Assembly (NCBI GenBank): GCA_021205255.1
Contig: JAJPXW010000049.1
Span: 1,711 to 15,752, forward strand
Origin: Burkholderiales bacterium
GTDB taxonomy: Bacteria > Pseudomonadota > Gammaproteobacteria > Burkholderiales > Burkholderiaceae_F
Direction of reading: 5' to 3'
DNA length: 14,042 nucleotides
Shown here: piece by piece, positions 13,244-14,042 of the stretch
Layout of the letters: each line of letters opens with the position of its first letter
How positions within the stretch are numbered: the first letter of the stretch is position 1
Translations under genes and position numbers: made by a program
The notes under the pieces: generated by a model
The model's input: only the letters and a program-made list of their open reading frames with translations
The model's database searches: none
What the model was told of the DNA's origin: nothing

Positions 13244-14042
13244 ATGGCAGTACCTGCGGATATTTTAGCTGTGAAGAGACCACTGAATACAGTGGTTGTT
13301 GACCATGGAGGCGATGGAAGAAAGCGTTTCGCCGTGCTAGCTCGCAAAGAGTCCGTTCATCGACCAGGCAAAAGCTCGTCGCCTAGAAATGGCAAAGTCG
13401 TCGGTCATATTATTGGCGGAAAGTATGTGCCACTTGATTCAATGTCGCTAGCGGCACAAGGTTCGGTAACTCTTAGTTATGGAGTATCGGCCCTTTTACA
13501 TAAATTAATGTCGGGTGTTTTTAGAGAATTGCTTGATGTCTTTAGCATCAACGACGCGCTTTCAATAATGGTATTGATAGATGCGAGGATTAAACGGCCT
13601 AATATTCCAATTATCGAAGTCCAAGAAGTTTTTCGAAGCTCATACGCTAGCGTTTACTGGCGAGGTGCACCTGTTTCGAAAAATTCTCTTTATTCCCTTA
13701 TTACCAGGCTTGGCGAGAGCTATTACAGAAGACTGGATTTCTGTAAATTGCATATTGCCAATCTTTCCATTAAGGACCAATTAGTAGTACTAGACGAGGC
13801 GCATAGGAAAAATCCTACTGAAGATCCCACTTTAGCTGACTATACCCTTCGGCCACAAAGATATGATGAGTTTGAAGAACACGATTTCTTTACTCTCTAT
13901 GCCTACAGTGCTGTGCTAGGCGAACCTGTCTGTTTGGATACGTATCTTGGCGACTACGATGAGATAACTGTTCCCGGCGTGGCGTCCCTTATGGAGAAAT
14001 ATGGCCTTACGAACGCTCTGATTTTTAACGATGGACAATTCA
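13244..14042 (+). CDS. DDE transposase, IS1634/IS4-like, truncated by the window end
   Basis: The open frame starts at ATG 13244 (MAVPADILAVKRP) and is still open at the last base, giving 266 residues so far. The N-terminal part (K-V-V-G-H-I-I-G-G-K-Y-V-P) resembles the usual IS1634-group opening, where a basic strand pair leads to I-G-K-x-D-x-x-G-x-x-x-P. It is followed by a helical region and then the RNase H-like core. VVLDEAHRKNP holds the probable first catalytic Asp (residue 184). FFTLYAYSAVLGEPVCL fits the LLYAYS..x-G-x-P-V-Y-Y element. LGDYDEITVPGVASLM matches the P-G-N-I-x-D-V-S-x-L element. ALIFNDGQF holds the probable second Asp (residue 263). The catalytic Glu would lie beyond the window. 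Only a weak GAGAG precedes the start. Assignment to the IS4/IS1634 superfamily is likely; the exact group is not. Confidence 0.75.
   Translation, partial: MAVPADILAVKRPLNTVVVDHGGDGRKRFAVLARKESVHRPGKSSSPRNGKVVGHIIGGKYVPLDSMSLAAQGSVTLSYGVSALLHKLMSGVFRELLDVFSINDALSIMVLIDARIKRPNIPIIEVQEVFRSSYASVYWRGAPVSKNSLYSLITRLGESYYRRLDFCKLHIANLSIKDQLVVLDEAHRKNPTEDPTLADYTLRPQRYDEFEEHDFFTLYAYSAVLGEPVCLDTYLGDYDEITVPGVASLMEKYGLTNALIFNDGQF
13244..14042 (+). mobile_element. Partial insertion sequence (left part)
   Basis: Inferred from the transposase gene; its left end should lie within about 100 nt before 13244, but no inverted repeat or target duplication can be fixed without the right end. An imperfect palindrome AGAGAGTCTCT (13233-13243) abuts the start codon. 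Confidence 0.5.

Overview
The window reads as a bacterial chromosome segment, most likely from a betaproteobacterium of the Burkholderiales. The rsfS-rlmH-maf order is typical of that group. The moderate GC content and the kind of transposase present make a gut Sutterellaceae-like host plausible, but that narrower placement is inference. No tRNA, rRNA or CRISPR array was found.

Left part (1-6756) is housekeeping. It holds a class I DAHP synthase (aroG/aroF type, minus strand) and a RhlE-type DEAD-box RNA helicase (minus). A small cytoplasmic FKBP-type prolyl isomerase (plus) is divergent from rhlE and convergent with pdxY, with a good terminator in between. Then comes a tight six-gene minus-strand operon in the order rsfS, rlmH, maf, CHR transporter half 1, CHR transporter half 2, pdxY, with overlaps or gaps of at most 12 nt. 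It combines ribosome-linked functions (RsfS silencing factor, RlmH 23S methyltransferase), nucleotide sanitation (Maf), a two-part CHR-family anion transporter and a pyridoxal kinase.

Middle part (6757-7283) has no credible gene. It contains a probable rsfS promoter and two consecutive long stem-loops just downstream of the next gene.

Right part (7284-14042) looks accessory. A single minus-strand gene of about 5 kb encodes a protein of about 1,678 residues. It has an acidic, Pro/Ser-rich disordered N-terminus followed by ten diverged copies of a module of about 90 residues, separated by low-complexity linkers. Each module resembles the Bro-N (antirepressor-type) fold, with a G-x-W-Y/F motif followed by D/E-L-L, then a 'H-V-N-E-x-G-L' motif. 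The last copy ends with a segment closely resembling the Bro-N C-terminal helix (F-x-x-W-V-x-x-E-V-x-P-x-x-R). I know of no described protein of this architecture, and it is the main find here. It is followed by about 900 nt without a recognisable gene and then by a truncated IS1634/IS4-like DDE transposase gene that runs off the window.

A second point of note is the DAHP synthase: the invariant metal-binding Cys of the GPCSIHD motif is replaced by Arg, through what would be a single-base change.
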